The notes under the pieces: model-generated
The model's input: only the letters and a program-made list of their open reading frames with translations
Database searches by the model: none
What the model was told of the DNA's origin: nothing
Shown: positions 15,320 through 23,945 of the stretch, piece after piece
Layout: the number at the start of each line of letters is the position of its first letter
How positions within the stretch are numbered: position 1 is the stretch's first letter
Program-made: the position numbers and the translations under genes
Assembly: GCA_046331265.1 (NCBI GenBank)
Contig: JAXLRE010000012.1
Location: 1 to 37,862 of the forward strand
Source: JAGPDB01 sp046331265
GTDB taxonomy: Bacteria > Actinomycetota > Acidimicrobiia > IMCC26256 > JAGPDB01
Length of the DNA: 37,862 nt
Direction: 5' to 3'

Positions 15320-16963
15320 CTAGTTTTTTGGAAGTTGAGTAAAGATTAGATCTCCGTCTATTTTATTGACCATTTGTCGGCCTAAAAACTGATTACTTTG
15401 AGATGGAAAATCTTCTCTTGTGTGACATCCTCGAGATTCACATCTTACCAATGCAAAGTTATTTACCTCTCTAGCCAATATAAGTAAATGTTTTAACTCT
15501 AACTTAGAAAAATCATCCATAAAGTTTTCACTACGATCATTCTCCCTTACCAGGTTCTCAAAGAACTCAGATGATTCCACCAATGAATCTTTAGATCTTA
15601 CGACTCCAACATTTCTAGTCATATTCTTTTGAAGTTTTGTTCTAAGCGTTGCAACTTCATTTAACGTCATCCCATTTATGAAGTTCATATCACCATAGCT
15701 TTGACTACTTAATGTTTTCAGTTTTGGATCCCATTCATGGAAATTAGAAAATACACCACTGATTTCAAAGTTAGATAAATCACTATTAATCGCACTTGCA
15801 ACACGATCTCCAAACACGAGACCATCTAATAATGAATTACTTGCAAGCCTATTTGCTCCATGCACACCATTACATGCAACTTCACCGGCAGCCCATAAGT
15901 TTTGTATCGAAGTAGCACCATTTAGGTCTGTTACAACACCCCCACAAAAGTAATGTGCTGCTGGACTTACAGGAAGATAATCTTTTGATGGATCTATCCC
16001 AGCTTGTTCACAACTAGAAAAAATAGTTGGGAAACGCTTATAAAAGTTTTTTATATGTGTTGCATCTAGATAAACAAAATCTAAATTATGGTCGCGTAAA
16101 ACTTTTGCTATCTCTCGAGAAACAACATCACGTGGAGCTAGATCAGCTAGTTCATGCTTATTTTTCATGAACGCTTCACCATTTTCATCACGCAAAATAG
16201 ATCCTTCACCACGAAGAGCTTCAGAAACTAATGGCCGAGGCATATTATCTACATGTAGCGCAGTCGGATGAAACTGCATAAATTCTAAATCAGCACAAAT
16301 CGCTCCAGCTTGTAATGCAATAGCGATTCCGTCCCCTGTTGCTAAAACAGGGTTTGTAGTAACCGAAAATAGTTGTCCTGCTCCTCCACTTGCTAGCACC
16401 ACATGATCAGCTTTGATTGAAGAAATATTCCCATTCGGATCAAGACATTCAACTCCAATACAAGAATTGTCGTCGATCAAAAGTTTTGAAACCATATGAA
16501 AATCTTTAATACTGAGTAACGACAAATCTGAATTTGTTGCTGCTTTAACTAATGACCTTTCAATTTCTTCACCAGTTGCGTCTCCACCTGCATGAATTAT
16601 TCTCGGATTATGATGACCACCTTCACGGGTCCTCGCATATGAACCGTCGCTTAGTTTGTCGAAATGGGCCCCTCTTGAAATTAATTTATTTACTGCTCCT
16701 GCACCATACTTGACTAAAACTTCAACAGCGGAAAGATCGCAAAGTCCTGCACCTGCATCAATAGTATCTTGAAAATGCGATGCTTCAGTATCATCTTCAA
16801 ACATTGCAGAGGCGACTCCGCCTTGTGCGTACCATGTCGCAGAATCTGCTGTTTGAGATTTGGTAACAATAGTAACGTTATGACCAAACTCAATAAGACT
16901 AAGTGCACAAGTAAGCCCAGCTACACCTGAGCCAACCACAACAATATGTTTTTGCTTAAACAT
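15320..16963 (-). CDS. nadB: L-aspartate oxidase
   Basis: NadB oxidises L-aspartate to iminoaspartate using FAD, the first step of bacterial NAD synthesis. The 547-aa protein has the FAD-binding GSGVAGL loop at residues 11-17, WYAQGGVASAM, the substrate stretch HHNPRIIHAGGDATG, EFMQFHPTALH, and NRLASNSLLDGLVFG, all diagnostic of the succinate dehydrogenase/aspartate oxidase flavoprotein family. The C-terminal helical domain with ESRGCHTREDFP is present. Its ATG abuts the panC stop with no gap (16963/16964). It is grouped with nadC but not with nadA. Confidence 0.97.
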   Translation of the reverse strand: MFKQKHIVVVGSGVAGLTCALSLIEFGHNVTIVTKSQTADSATWYAQGGVASAMFEDDTEASHFQDTIDAGAGLCDLSAVEVLVKYGAGAVNKLISRGAHFDKLSDGSYARTREGGHHNPRIIHAGGDATGEEIERSLVKAATNSDLSLLSIKDFHMVSKLLIDDNSCIGVECLDPNGNISSIKADHVVLASGGAGQLFSVTTNPVLATGDGIAIALQAGAICADLEFMQFHPTALHVDNMPRPLVSEALRGEGSILRDENGEAFMKNKHELADLAPRDVVSREIAKVLRDHNLDFVYLDATHIKNFYKRFPTIFSSCEQAGIDPSKDYLPVSPAAHYFCGGVVTDLNGATSIQNLWAAGEVACNGVHGANRLASNSLLDGLVFGDRVASAINSDLSNFEISGVFSNFHEWDPKLKTLSSQSYGDMNFINGMTLNEVATLRTKLQKNMTRNVGVVRSKDSLVESSEFFENLVRENDRSENFMDDFSKLELKHLLILAREVNNFALVRCESRGCHTREDFPSQSNQFLGRQMVNKIDGDLIFTQLPKN

Positions 16964-17863
16964 TTATTTGCTAACCATTCGTATACCGCGATCAACCTCA
17001 ACAACACCACCGTTAATGTCAATAAAATAATTATCAATTAACCGTGTAGTCCCACAAATAGCTGCGATGCAAAGCATATATTTACCAATACTTAGATTGT
17101 CTACGTGATCAAGTTTGTCGCGATCTACTAAATCAAAATATTGAACTAGTAGACCTGCACTTTCTAATCTTTCTCTAGCTATTTCTAACTCTTTTTCTAA
17201 CTCAACATCTCGGTAATTATTTTCTATTTTTTGCGCAAGTGATTCGATTTCTTTATTTATCTTTATTGCTTGATCTTTCTCTGTTTCACTCAAATAAACG
17301 TTTCGTGAAGACATTGCTAAACCAGAATTTTCTCTCATAGTCGAAACTCCAATTATTTCACTCGGAATAAATAAATCATCTACCATCTTGTTAATAAGTA
17401 TCAGCTGCTGTCCATCTTTTTTACCCATAAAACATTTATTAGGTTTGATGATTGAGAGCAACTTAGTCATCACTGTTGTTACGCCATCAAAATGGCCTGG
17501 TCTATGTTTACCGCAAAGTTTTTGAGACAGTTCTGGAAAGGAAACAACAATTTCATCTTTGCCTGAACGATATATATCATCATCTTTAGGAAAAAATAAT
17601 ATATCGACACCATTTTCTTCACATAACTGCGAATCACGATCTTCATTTCTAGGATAATTTGCAAAATCTTCATTGGGACCAAATTGTGTTGGATTCACAT
17701 ATATTGAAACAATGGTCAAATCACATTGATGTCTTGATTCTTTTATTAATTGAATATGGCCATCATGCAAATAGCCCATTGTCGGAACAAAGCCAACAGT
17801 ACTTTTTTCCTTAACGCTATTAGTAAATAAAATTAGTTCTTCAGAACTAGTGACAATTTTCAA
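16964..17863 (-). CDS. panC: Pantothenate synthetase (TTG start)
   Basis: PanC joins pantoate and beta-alanine using ATP to form pantothenate. The 299-aa protein contains PTMGYLHDGH (the HIGH-like ATP site), GKKDGQQL (usually GxKDxQQ) and SSRNVYLS (the KMSKS-like loop). The start is a TTG at 17863 that overlaps the folK stop (TTGA), with an AAGGAA site just upstream, so translation is coupled to folK. Pantoate formation (panB) and beta-alanine formation (panD), often nearby in actinobacteria, are not in this window. Confidence 0.96.
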   Translation of the reverse strand: MKIVTSSEELILFTNSVKEKSTVGFVPTMGYLHDGHIQLIKESRHQCDLTIVSIYVNPTQFGPNEDFANYPRNEDRDSQLCEENGVDILFFPKDDDIYRSGKDEIVVSFPELSQKLCGKHRPGHFDGVTTVMTKLLSIIKPNKCFMGKKDGQQLILINKMVDDLFIPSEIIGVSTMRENSGLAMSSRNVYLSETEKDQAIKINKEIESLAQKIENNYRDVELEKELEIARERLESAGLLVQYFDLVDRDKLDHVDNLSIGKYMLCIAAICGTTRLIDNYFIDINGGVVEVDRGIRMVSK

Positions 17864-18390
17864 TCTATTTCCTTATACGACTTTATAATATCGTCAAAAT
17901 TCTTATCCAGTTTTTTTATTCCATCGATTGAATCTACAAACTGATAGCCACTTATGTCTCCTACTAAATCCGGAGCTATTTCATGTAGAGGGACAATTAC
18001 AAATGCGCGTTCATTCATTTTTGGATGAGGGATTGTTAAACCAGGTTCGTTTAAAGTTAAACCGTCATATATAAGAATGTCGACATCTAACGTTCGAGGG
18101 CCATCTTTAATTGTTCTTATTCTTCCTGCCCTTTTTTCTACGACACTAAGACAAACATTTAGTAGATCTCCCGGAGAAAGAGTTGTCGATATTTCTATTA
18201 CGCAATTGTAAAAACTTTCTTGCGTCTCATAACCAACAGGTTCTGTTTCGTAAACATGAGAAGCTTTTATAACGTCAATTGTTTCTAATTGAGCGAATTG
18301 ACGTACCGCTGAATATAAAAAATCGTATCTTGAAGAGGTCGCAGTCTCTATATTGCTACCCAAACCTATAAAACATTGTGTGTTTGTCAT
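17860..18390 (-). CDS. folK: 2-amino-4-hydroxy-6-hydroxymethyldihydropteridine pyrophosphokinase
   Basis: FolK transfers pyrophosphate from ATP to the pterin precursor of folate. The protein starts MTNTQCFIGLGSNIE, the standard opening, and contains YETEPVGYETQESFYNCV and GPRTLDVDILIYDG with the two metal-binding aspartates, then LTIPHPKMNERAFVIVPL. I chose ATG 18390 (176 aa) because an AAGGCGAG site lies 4-5 nt upstream and the family begins there; the longer frame from 18432 adds 14 residues of no family character. It overlaps panC at TTGA. folP, the next enzyme of the pathway, lies about 4 kb further right on the same strand. Confidence 0.94.
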   Translation of the reverse strand: MTNTQCFIGLGSNIETATSSRYDFLYSAVRQFAQLETIDVIKASHVYETEPVGYETQESFYNCVIEISTTLSPGDLLNVCLSVVEKRAGRIRTIKDGPRTLDVDILIYDGLTLNEPGLTIPHPKMNERAFVIVPLHEIAPDLVGDISGYQFVDSIDGIKKLDKNFDDIIKSYKEID

Positions 18391-18466
18391 TTCTCGCCTT
18401 TTTCTGTAATGGTCAATGCTATCTAATTGCATGCACTTAATTCATAAACCAAAGAATGTATTCGCC

Positions 18467-18472
18467 TAAGCT
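18467..18472 (+). promoter_or_regulatory. Possible -10 element of pyk (leaderless)
   Basis: TAAGCT fits the actinobacterial TANNNT -10 form and ends 8 nt before the pyk ATG, which has no Shine-Dalgarno sequence. Transcription would then start at or next to the ATG. No good -35 is visible, and a TANNNT string is common by chance in A+T-rich DNA. Confidence 0.3.
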
Positions 18473-18480
18473 CTAAGCAG

Positions 18481-19884
18481 ATGAGAAGAGTAAAGATAGT
18501 AGCGACAATCGGCCCAGCAACTTCTAATGAGCAGGCCCTTAGCGGGATAATTGAAGCTGGTGTTGATGTCATTCGTATTAATGGCGCTCATGGCGATATA
18601 AAAACACTCGCCAATCGCGTTGAAACGATCAGAACGACTGCAGCCAAACTAGGAAAATTAGTAGGGATATTGGTCGATCTACCAGGCCCTAAAATGCGTG
18701 TTGGAGTCATTAAAGACGAAGAAATAAAGCTTGAAGAAAATGATCGATTAAAAATAGTTAATGAACCTGTGATCGGTACAAAAGAACAAATTTCAACAAC
18801 AGTTCAGGATTTGTATTCAATTGTTGAAAAAGATGACCCGATTATTCTGGCTGATGGACAAATTAGAGCTGTTATTGAAAAGGTCGAAGGCAAAGAAGTT
18901 TTATTGAAGATTCTTACATCTGGAACTTTAAAGAGTAAAAAAGGCTTTTTCCTTCCTCATGCTGAAGACAAGATCACACCATTTTCTGATACTGATCATG
19001 AAATAATTAAAGCATCCATTAAAGCAGGTGTGGATTTTCTTGGATTAAGTTTCGTGCGTAGAGGTAGCGATGTTGATGAAATTCGAGCTTTGCTTCCTAA
19101 AAAGAACCATACACATCTAATCGCAAAAATCGAAACAAGATCTGCAGTTGATGAATTACCTTCTATATTAAGCAGTTCTGACGCAATAATGGTTGCCCGC
19201 GGAGACCTTGGTATTCAACTTGATATAACCAGAGTTCCGCTACTGCAAAAAGAAATAATCAGAGCTTGTAATCAGGCTGGACGTCCTGTTATCACGGCAA
19301 CTGAAATGCTCGAATCTATGACGACACAGCCAATCCCTACTCGAGCTGAAGTCGGTGACGTTGCTAATGCTGTTTTGGATGGAACAGATGCAGTAATGCT
19401 TTCGGGTGAAACAGCAGTGGGTAGATTTCCTATTGAAACTGTCTCGACTATGTCCCAAGTTGCTCAACAAGCTGAAGCTTGGAGAAAACGTCGAGTACCT
19501 GATGTATGCGTTTTAGGTGAAGATCCAGTTGCATGGGCTGTGGCTCATGCCGTTGTTCAAGCAGCTCAAGATTTAAATGTAACAGCCATTTTATGTCCTA
19601 CAAGATCAGGAGCAACTGCTCAACGCATTGCAGCATATCGCCCAAGTGCAACAATCGTTGGTATATCACAAAATCAAAATGTTCTAGCTCAACTTAGCTT
19701 GATCTGGGGTGTGCAACCAGTTCTAATGGAAGACGAGATCAATATCGAGAACGAAGTTAATCAAATCGTTGAATTAAGCGTTAAATATGGTTACATCAAG
19801 AAAGGTGATTTGGTCGCTGTAGCTTCAGGAACACCAGGAAGAAAAGTAGGAGGAACCGATTCAATAAGAATCGTTCACGCTTAA
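18481..19884 (+). CDS. pyk: Pyruvate kinase, K+-independent sequence type
   Basis: Pyruvate kinase converts phosphoenolpyruvate and ADP to pyruvate and ATP. The 467-aa protein has KIVATIGPAT, the catalytic loop around IAKIETRSAVDELP, VARGDLG and TATEMLESM (E in place of the commoner Q). The metal/potassium site differs from the classic type. D66-L-P-G-P-K71-M-R-V carries Leu, Pro, Lys and Val at the positions corresponding to rabbit 113, 114, 117 and 120, and N34-G-A36-H replaces the usual N-F-S-H. This is the combination described for K+-independent pyruvate kinases. The C-terminal allosteric-type domain is complete. It diverges from folK and abuts the convergent Lys-rich gene with no gap. 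Confidence 0.97.
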   Translation: MRRVKIVATIGPATSNEQALSGIIEAGVDVIRINGAHGDIKTLANRVETIRTTAAKLGKLVGILVDLPGPKMRVGVIKDEEIKLEENDRLKIVNEPVIGTKEQISTTVQDLYSIVEKDDPIILADGQIRAVIEKVEGKEVLLKILTSGTLKSKKGFFLPHAEDKITPFSDTDHEIIKASIKAGVDFLGLSFVRRGSDVDEIRALLPKKNHTHLIAKIETRSAVDELPSILSSSDAIMVARGDLGIQLDITRVPLLQKEIIRACNQAGRPVITATEMLESMTTQPIPTRAEVGDVANAVLDGTDAVMLSGETAVGRFPIETVSTMSQVAQQAEAWRKRRVPDVCVLGEDPVAWAVAHAVVQAAQDLNVTAILCPTRSGATAQRIAAYRPSATIVGISQNQNVLAQLSLIWGVQPVLMEDEINIENEVNQIVELSVKYGYIKKGDLVAVASGTPGRKVGGTDSIRIVHA

Positions 19885-21231
19885 TTATCTTTTCTTAGAT
19901 GATTTTTTCGTAACTGTTTTCTTTGCTGAACTTGTTCGCTTCGGAGCTGATTTAGTTGGAGATTTTTTTACAGTTTTCTTAGCAGCAGGCTTTTTAGCTA
20001 CAGCCTTTTTCGCTGGAGATTTTTTAGCTACAGCCTTTTTAACAGTTGTTTTCTTTGTTGCAGGCTTTTTTGCAACAGTCTTTTTCGGTATAGTCTTCTT
20101 AGCTGCAGTCTTTTTGGCAGGAGCTTTCTTCGTCGAGGTCTTACTTTGTGTTTTTTTCTTAGCTGCTGCAGCTTTTTTCTCGCGTAATTTTTGTGCAGCA
20201 AGACGCTTTTTCTCAGCTTCTTTTTGTTTTTTCTCGCGCAGTTTTTGCGCCGCTAGTTTTTTCTTCTCAGCTTCTTTACGTGCGACTTCTCGTTTACGCT
20301 CAGCTTCTTTCTTTAATTTTTCTTTTAACTTCTCTTTAGCCAATTTTTCTGCTTCACGTTTTCGAGCAGCTTCTTCTCTTTTCTTCTCAGCTTCAAGTTT
20401 CGCTTTTAATTTCTTTTCTTCAGCTGCTCTTTTAGCTGCCATTTTTTTCTCTTCAGCTGCTTTCCTTATAGCTTCTTTACGTTGTTGTTCTGCTTTAATT
20501 TTTGCTAATCGTTTTTTCTCTTCAGCAGCTTTCTTCTTTTCAGCAACGAATGCTACACGAGCAATTTCAGCAGCGGCTAAAGTCGCTTGACGTTTTCGAG
20601 CAGCTTCTTCTTGTGCTCGTTTTTCAGCTAATCGTTGTTGCTTCTTAACAACTTCTAAACGCTTTTCTCTTTGATGACCAGCTAAACGTTCGCGTTGTTC
20701 AAATTTTTCCTTAACACCATCTTTCATTAATTTGTTATCAATAGTGATGGAAATTATTTCGCGACCTTCACTTTGCAATTCTCGTGAAGTTATAGTTTCA
20801 ATGATTTGTATTGCTTCTGGACCTGATGATGCAAGACCGGCGTATAAAAGATATCCGCCCATTAAACCTAAAATTAAATCACCAAAATCTTCATGATGAA
20901 TTAATATTTTGTGCTTTGGATCAGAAATAAAATAATCGAGTTGTCTATAAACTCCACCAAGTCGTTCAGGATACTCATCTGGCTTGCTTAATGGAACATG
21001 CTCAAATAGTAACTTAGCTTCATTGTACGCATGTAAGTTGTGAGGAGATTCAAGAAGTGACACAACTCGTGTAAAGCCGTGCAAATCAAGCCAAATCAGC
21101 TCTTCTTGCCTACGAATTTTCCTATGGTTTCTAGCAAAACCACCAGGTCGTTCAGATATAGCAACACGGTCTTTTATGATCCACGTGAAAAAACGTGGTT
21201 CTAAACCTTGTGCCCATCGACCTTTTACCAT
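19885..21231 (-). CDS. Phosphatase-like domain fused to Lys/Ala/Glu coiled coil and histone-H1-like tail
   Basis: A 448-aa protein in three parts. Residues 1-165 resemble the dual-specificity/tyrosine phosphatase fold (ISERPGG, GFTRVVSLLESPHNLHAY, then KILIHHEDFGDLILG). Where active enzymes have H-C-x5-R this has H112-H113-x5-L, so cysteine and arginine are both absent and catalysis is unlikely. Residues 170-365 are a long charged, Ala/Lys/Glu/Arg-rich stretch expected to form a coiled coil. Residues 370-448 are KK-A-P/T-A-KK repeats like bacterial histone-H1-like and TopA tails, suggesting nucleic-acid binding. A TAAAAT box sits 10 nt before ATG 21231. It abuts pyk tail to tail. Function unknown; a nucleoid or RNA-associated scaffold is a guess. 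Confidence 0.8.
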   Translation of the reverse strand: MVKGRWAQGLEPRFFTWIIKDRVAISERPGGFARNHRKIRRQEELIWLDLHGFTRVVSLLESPHNLHAYNEAKLLFEHVPLSKPDEYPERLGGVYRQLDYFISDPKHKILIHHEDFGDLILGLMGGYLLYAGLASSGPEAIQIIETITSRELQSEGREIISITIDNKLMKDGVKEKFEQRERLAGHQREKRLEVVKKQQRLAEKRAQEEAARKRQATLAAAEIARVAFVAEKKKAAEEKKRLAKIKAEQQRKEAIRKAAEEKKMAAKRAAEEKKLKAKLEAEKKREEAARKREAEKLAKEKLKEKLKKEAERKREVARKEAEKKKLAAQKLREKKQKEAEKKRLAAQKLREKKAAAAKKKTQSKTSTKKAPAKKTAAKKTIPKKTVAKKPATKKTTVKKAVAKKSPAKKAVAKKPAAKKTVKKSPTKSAPKRTSSAKKTVTKKSSKKR

Positions 21232-21340
21232 AGAGGAAGAATTTTACCTGTTATTTTTAAAATCCCTCTTCAACAACCAGAAAAATTTAGTAACAAATGT
21301 ACAATTATGAACCTTTTGTAACATTAAAATAATAAAAAAA

Positions 21341-22186
21341 TTACAAAGATTTAATCGTTTGAGCAACATTATGCACACGCACAGCGTCTACTCCGGCCTC
21401 TCTCAGGATTCTACTCATATCCCCAGTTAGCTCATCTCTCTCCTCAAATGGGACAGATTTAGGGTCTCCTGAGATCATATAGCTGATAATTGTTTTTCGA
21501 CTTACTCCTACAAGAACAGGCAAACCTAGACGAGATTTGAACTTATCAATATTTTCAATCAACTTAATTCCGTCTTTCGGTGATTTCGCAAAACCTATCC
21601 CAGGGTCAACCATAATCTTACCAACATCGACTCCAGCATCAGTAACATAATTGATTTGTTGTTCGAGTTCAGAGCAAACTTCATCAAGAACATTTTTATA
21701 ATTCGCAAAATTTGTCATATCTTTTGGAGTTGAACGTGAATGCATTAAAACAACGAGAGATCCAGTGCTTGCCATTACCTCTCTCATCTTTTCATCAAAC
21801 CTACAAGCAGAGACATCATTTATTACCTGAAATCTGTTCGCCATTGCTTCTTGTGCTGTTTGAGCATGTCGTGTATCTATAGAAAAAAGCGTTTGGTCAT
21901 TGGACAAATTTTTTACAATTGAAAAAGTTTCTTCTAAACGTAAAATTTCTTGTGAAGAAACAACTTCTTCAGAACCAAGTCTAGTTGATTCTGCACCAAT
22001 ATCGATTACATTTGCCCCATCATTTTTCAAAGTCGTTATTTGATTATTAATATCATTTTCGTTTTCGAATTTACCTCCATCAGAAAATGAATCTGGAGTC
22101 ACATTAAGTATCCCAAAAATAAGAAAAGGATTATCTTTTAAGACATCCGACCAAGAATTAGGAATATTGTCTCTGTTTGTTGACAC
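21341..22186 (-). CDS. folP: Dihydropteroate synthase
   Basis: FolP condenses the pterin pyrophosphate made by FolK with 4-aminobenzoate. The 281-aa barrel protein shows ILNVTPDSFSDGG near the N-terminus, DIGAESTRLGS, the RPPK-binding DPGIGFAKSPKDG and the terminal RVHNVAQT (usual R-x-H). It is the sulfonamide target. The start is GTG 22186, 2 nt after the hpt stop, with no strong ribosome site, so it probably depends on coupling to hpt. It is the last gene of the long leftward run beginning at topA; an A+T-rich stretch with seven T residues follows its stop, without a strong hairpin. Confidence 0.95.
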   Translation of the reverse strand: MSTNRDNIPNSWSDVLKDNPFLIFGILNVTPDSFSDGGKFENENDINNQITTLKNDGANVIDIGAESTRLGSEEVVSSQEILRLEETFSIVKNLSNDQTLFSIDTRHAQTAQEAMANRFQVINDVSACRFDEKMREVMASTGSLVVLMHSRSTPKDMTNFANYKNVLDEVCSELEQQINYVTDAGVDVGKIMVDPGIGFAKSPKDGIKLIENIDKFKSRLGLPVLVGVSRKTIISYMISGDPKSVPFEERDELTGDMSRILREAGVDAVRVHNVAQTIKSL

Positions 22187-22188
22187 TT

Positions 22189-22707
22189 CTAGTCTTTATA
22201 AGTAGCAAGATAAGGTAATCCACGGTATTTTTCAGCTGCATCTAGCCCATATCCAACAACAAAATCAGGTGGAAGAGTAAATCCGACATAACTTAAATTC
22301 TCTGTAGTTTTCTGAAGGCCTTCTTTAACGAACATTGCACAAATTTCTAGCGAAGCTGGAGAACGTGCAATTAAATTCTTTTTTAAATATGAAAGTGTTA
22401 GACCTGAATCAATAATATCTTCAACAATAATTACATCACGATCAGTTAGATCAGCATCAAGATCTTTTATTATTCGAACGACTCCACTTGATCTTGTTGC
22501 AGCACCATATGAACTCACAGCCATGAAATCAACATCACAATCAAGTGTGATTTCTCTAATCAAGTCAGCCATGAAAATAAATGCACCTTTAAGAACGCCG
22601 ACAAGCAATGGTCTTTTACCTTCATAATCTTTTGAAATTAAAGTACCTAACTCAGCAACCTTTTTCGAAATATCTTCGCGAGTGTAGATAATGTTGTCAA
22701 TTGTCAT
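22189..22707 (-). CDS. hpt: Hypoxanthine phosphoribosyltransferase
   Basis: Hpt salvages hypoxanthine or guanine with PRPP to IMP or GMP. I start it at ATG 22707 (172 aa), which overlaps the tilS stop as ATGA; a longer frame from 22770 would add 21 residues antisense to nothing but inside tilS and without family character. The PRPP-binding motif DVIIVEDIIDSGLTL, the loop GVLKGAFIFMADLIR and FVVGYGLDAAEKYRGLPYL are all standard. The tilS-hpt pair is conserved in most bacteria. Confidence 0.96.
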   Translation of the reverse strand: MTIDNIIYTREDISKKVAELGTLISKDYEGKRPLLVGVLKGAFIFMADLIREITLDCDVDFMAVSSYGAATRSSGVVRIIKDLDADLTDRDVIIVEDIIDSGLTLSYLKKNLIARSPASLEICAMFVKEGLQKTTENLSYVGFTLPPDFVVGYGLDAAEKYRGLPYLATYKD

Positions 22708-23666
22708 TGTTCTTGTCCTTGGGTGCGGGTTGAGGTTACATCCTGATACAAAACTGCCCCTCTTCGCCAAATTGTGCGGTCACCAGAAATTTGTGTGCTT
22801 ACAATCTCATGATTGACTACTTGCAATATTCGATCCATCTCATCTTCAGATGGAGGATATCCAATAATCCAGTTCCTCAAAGCATGAACTTGTATAACAG
22901 GGTCTAACCCCCTCAAATCCTTTGTTGAAGCCTCACCCTTTGGCCATACTTGGCTAGCTAATTTATTTAAATACTCATTATCACTCTGGAATATTTTTGA
23001 GCTTCTCGCGATTAATGGTGTGACGTCTCTACCCGCAATTTCGTTTAATAGCGGAATCAGTTCATGTCTAACTCGATTCCTCACAAAACGTTTATCATCA
23101 TTCGATTCATCATGGAAGTATTCAAAGTTCAATGCTTCGACAAATGACATTAAGTCTTTTTTACGCCAATGCAACAATGGACGAACAATATGATTACGCT
23201 TCTTCTTTAATGAAGAAACTCCTGAACCAGATCCTCTCATCAGGTTGATAAAAAATGTTTCAGCTAAATCATCTTCATGATGGGCTGTAGCAATTAAATC
23301 ATAATTATGTGTTACTCGTATTTTTTCTAAGGCTTCATACCTATGTTGTCTTGCTGTTGCTTCGATATTTGCATTTAGATCTTGTACAAGATTTAAATGT
23401 TGATAAAAAAATGGAACATCCAATTTTTGTGCTAAATCTTTTGTTATTAGCTCGCATTGAACTGTTGCAGGATTTAGGCCATGTTCAATATAACAAAGCG
23501 CAAAATCAATATTAAATGCTTTAAATATCAATGCCAATGCAATTGAATCTGCACCGCCTGAACATGCAACAATAACTTTACTATTTGAAATTTCAGATAG
23601 TTCTTGTTCGGTTTCTAAAATGTTTCTATCAAATTCTTGAACGTGATCTAAAAAATCTTCAAACAA
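22704..23666 (-). CDS. tilS: tRNA(Ile)-lysidine synthase (TTG start)
   Basis: TilS converts C34 of the CAU anticodon of tRNA-Ile2 to lysidine so that AUA codons can be read. The 320-aa protein has the PP-loop ATP motif C35-S-G-G-A-D-S41, YIEHGLNP, ATARQHRYEALE, and ATAHHEDDLAETFFINLMRGSG, the N-type ATPase core. It is shorter than E. coli TilS, as in other actinobacteria, and lacks the large C-terminal domains. The start is a TTG at 23666 with an AGGA site about 7-8 nt upstream. It overlaps hpt by 4 nt. Confidence 0.95.
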   Translation of the reverse strand: MFEDFLDHVQEFDRNILETEQELSEISNSKVIVACSGGADSIALALIFKAFNIDFALCYIEHGLNPATVQCELITKDLAQKLDVPFFYQHLNLVQDLNANIEATARQHRYEALEKIRVTHNYDLIATAHHEDDLAETFFINLMRGSGSGVSSLKKKRNHIVRPLLHWRKKDLMSFVEALNFEYFHDESNDDKRFVRNRVRHELIPLLNEIAGRDVTPLIARSSKIFQSDNEYLNKLASQVWPKGEASTKDLRGLDPVIQVHALRNWIIGYPPSEDEMDRILQVVNHEIVSTQISGDRTIWRRGAVLYQDVTSTRTQGQEQ

Positions 23667-23677
23667 TATAGGTCCTA

Positions 23678-23935
23678 TTAAGAAGCTTTTCGCCCTCTAT
23701 ATTTTGGACCTAATACTGATCTGTACCATCCATATAAAACAGCCAATAATGCAACTACTGTGAAAATAAGAAAGAACCATCCAGGCCAATAGAACCACTT
23801 ATGTTGTGTTTTCATTTTTATTACGTCTTTTGTTGCATCTTCATCTGAAGCATACGCAGGCACAGCAAGAATTAAAGTTGTAACAGCTAGAGTCAAAGTA
23901 GCAAATGCGGTTCGTAAAGATTGTCTTAATTTCAT
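23678..23935 (-). CDS. Small exported or membrane protein with signal peptide and one helix
   Basis: About 85 aa if started at ATG 23935: a basic n-region (MKLRQSLR), a hydrophobic core and an AYA-S cleavage-like site near residue 29. A short polar stretch follows, then WFYWPGWFFLIFTVVALLAV, an aromatic-rich membrane helix, and a basic tail. Alternative starts are ATG 23959 and TTG 23953, which has AGGA 5 nt upstream; both would overlap the anti-sigma gene end. I do not recognise the family. Lying directly behind the sigma/anti-sigma pair and ahead of tilS, it may belong to the same regulated unit. Confidence 0.65.
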   Translation of the reverse strand: MKLRQSLRTAFATLTLAVTTLILAVPAYASDEDATKDVIKMKTQHKWFYWPGWFFLIFTVVALLAVLYGWYRSVLGPKYRGRKAS

Positions 23936-23945
23936 AGTGATGATT

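Noticed and set aside
20114..20590. 158-aa plus-strand open frame rich in Phe, Ser and Ala
   Set aside because: It is the mirror of the Lys/Ala/Glu-rich coiled-coil region, whose codons give few stops on the other strand; no start signal or family match.
22708..22770. Longer hpt start at 22770 with 21 extra residues
   Set aside because: The extra part lies inside tilS in another frame; ATG 22707 gives the normal family start and an ATGA coupling.
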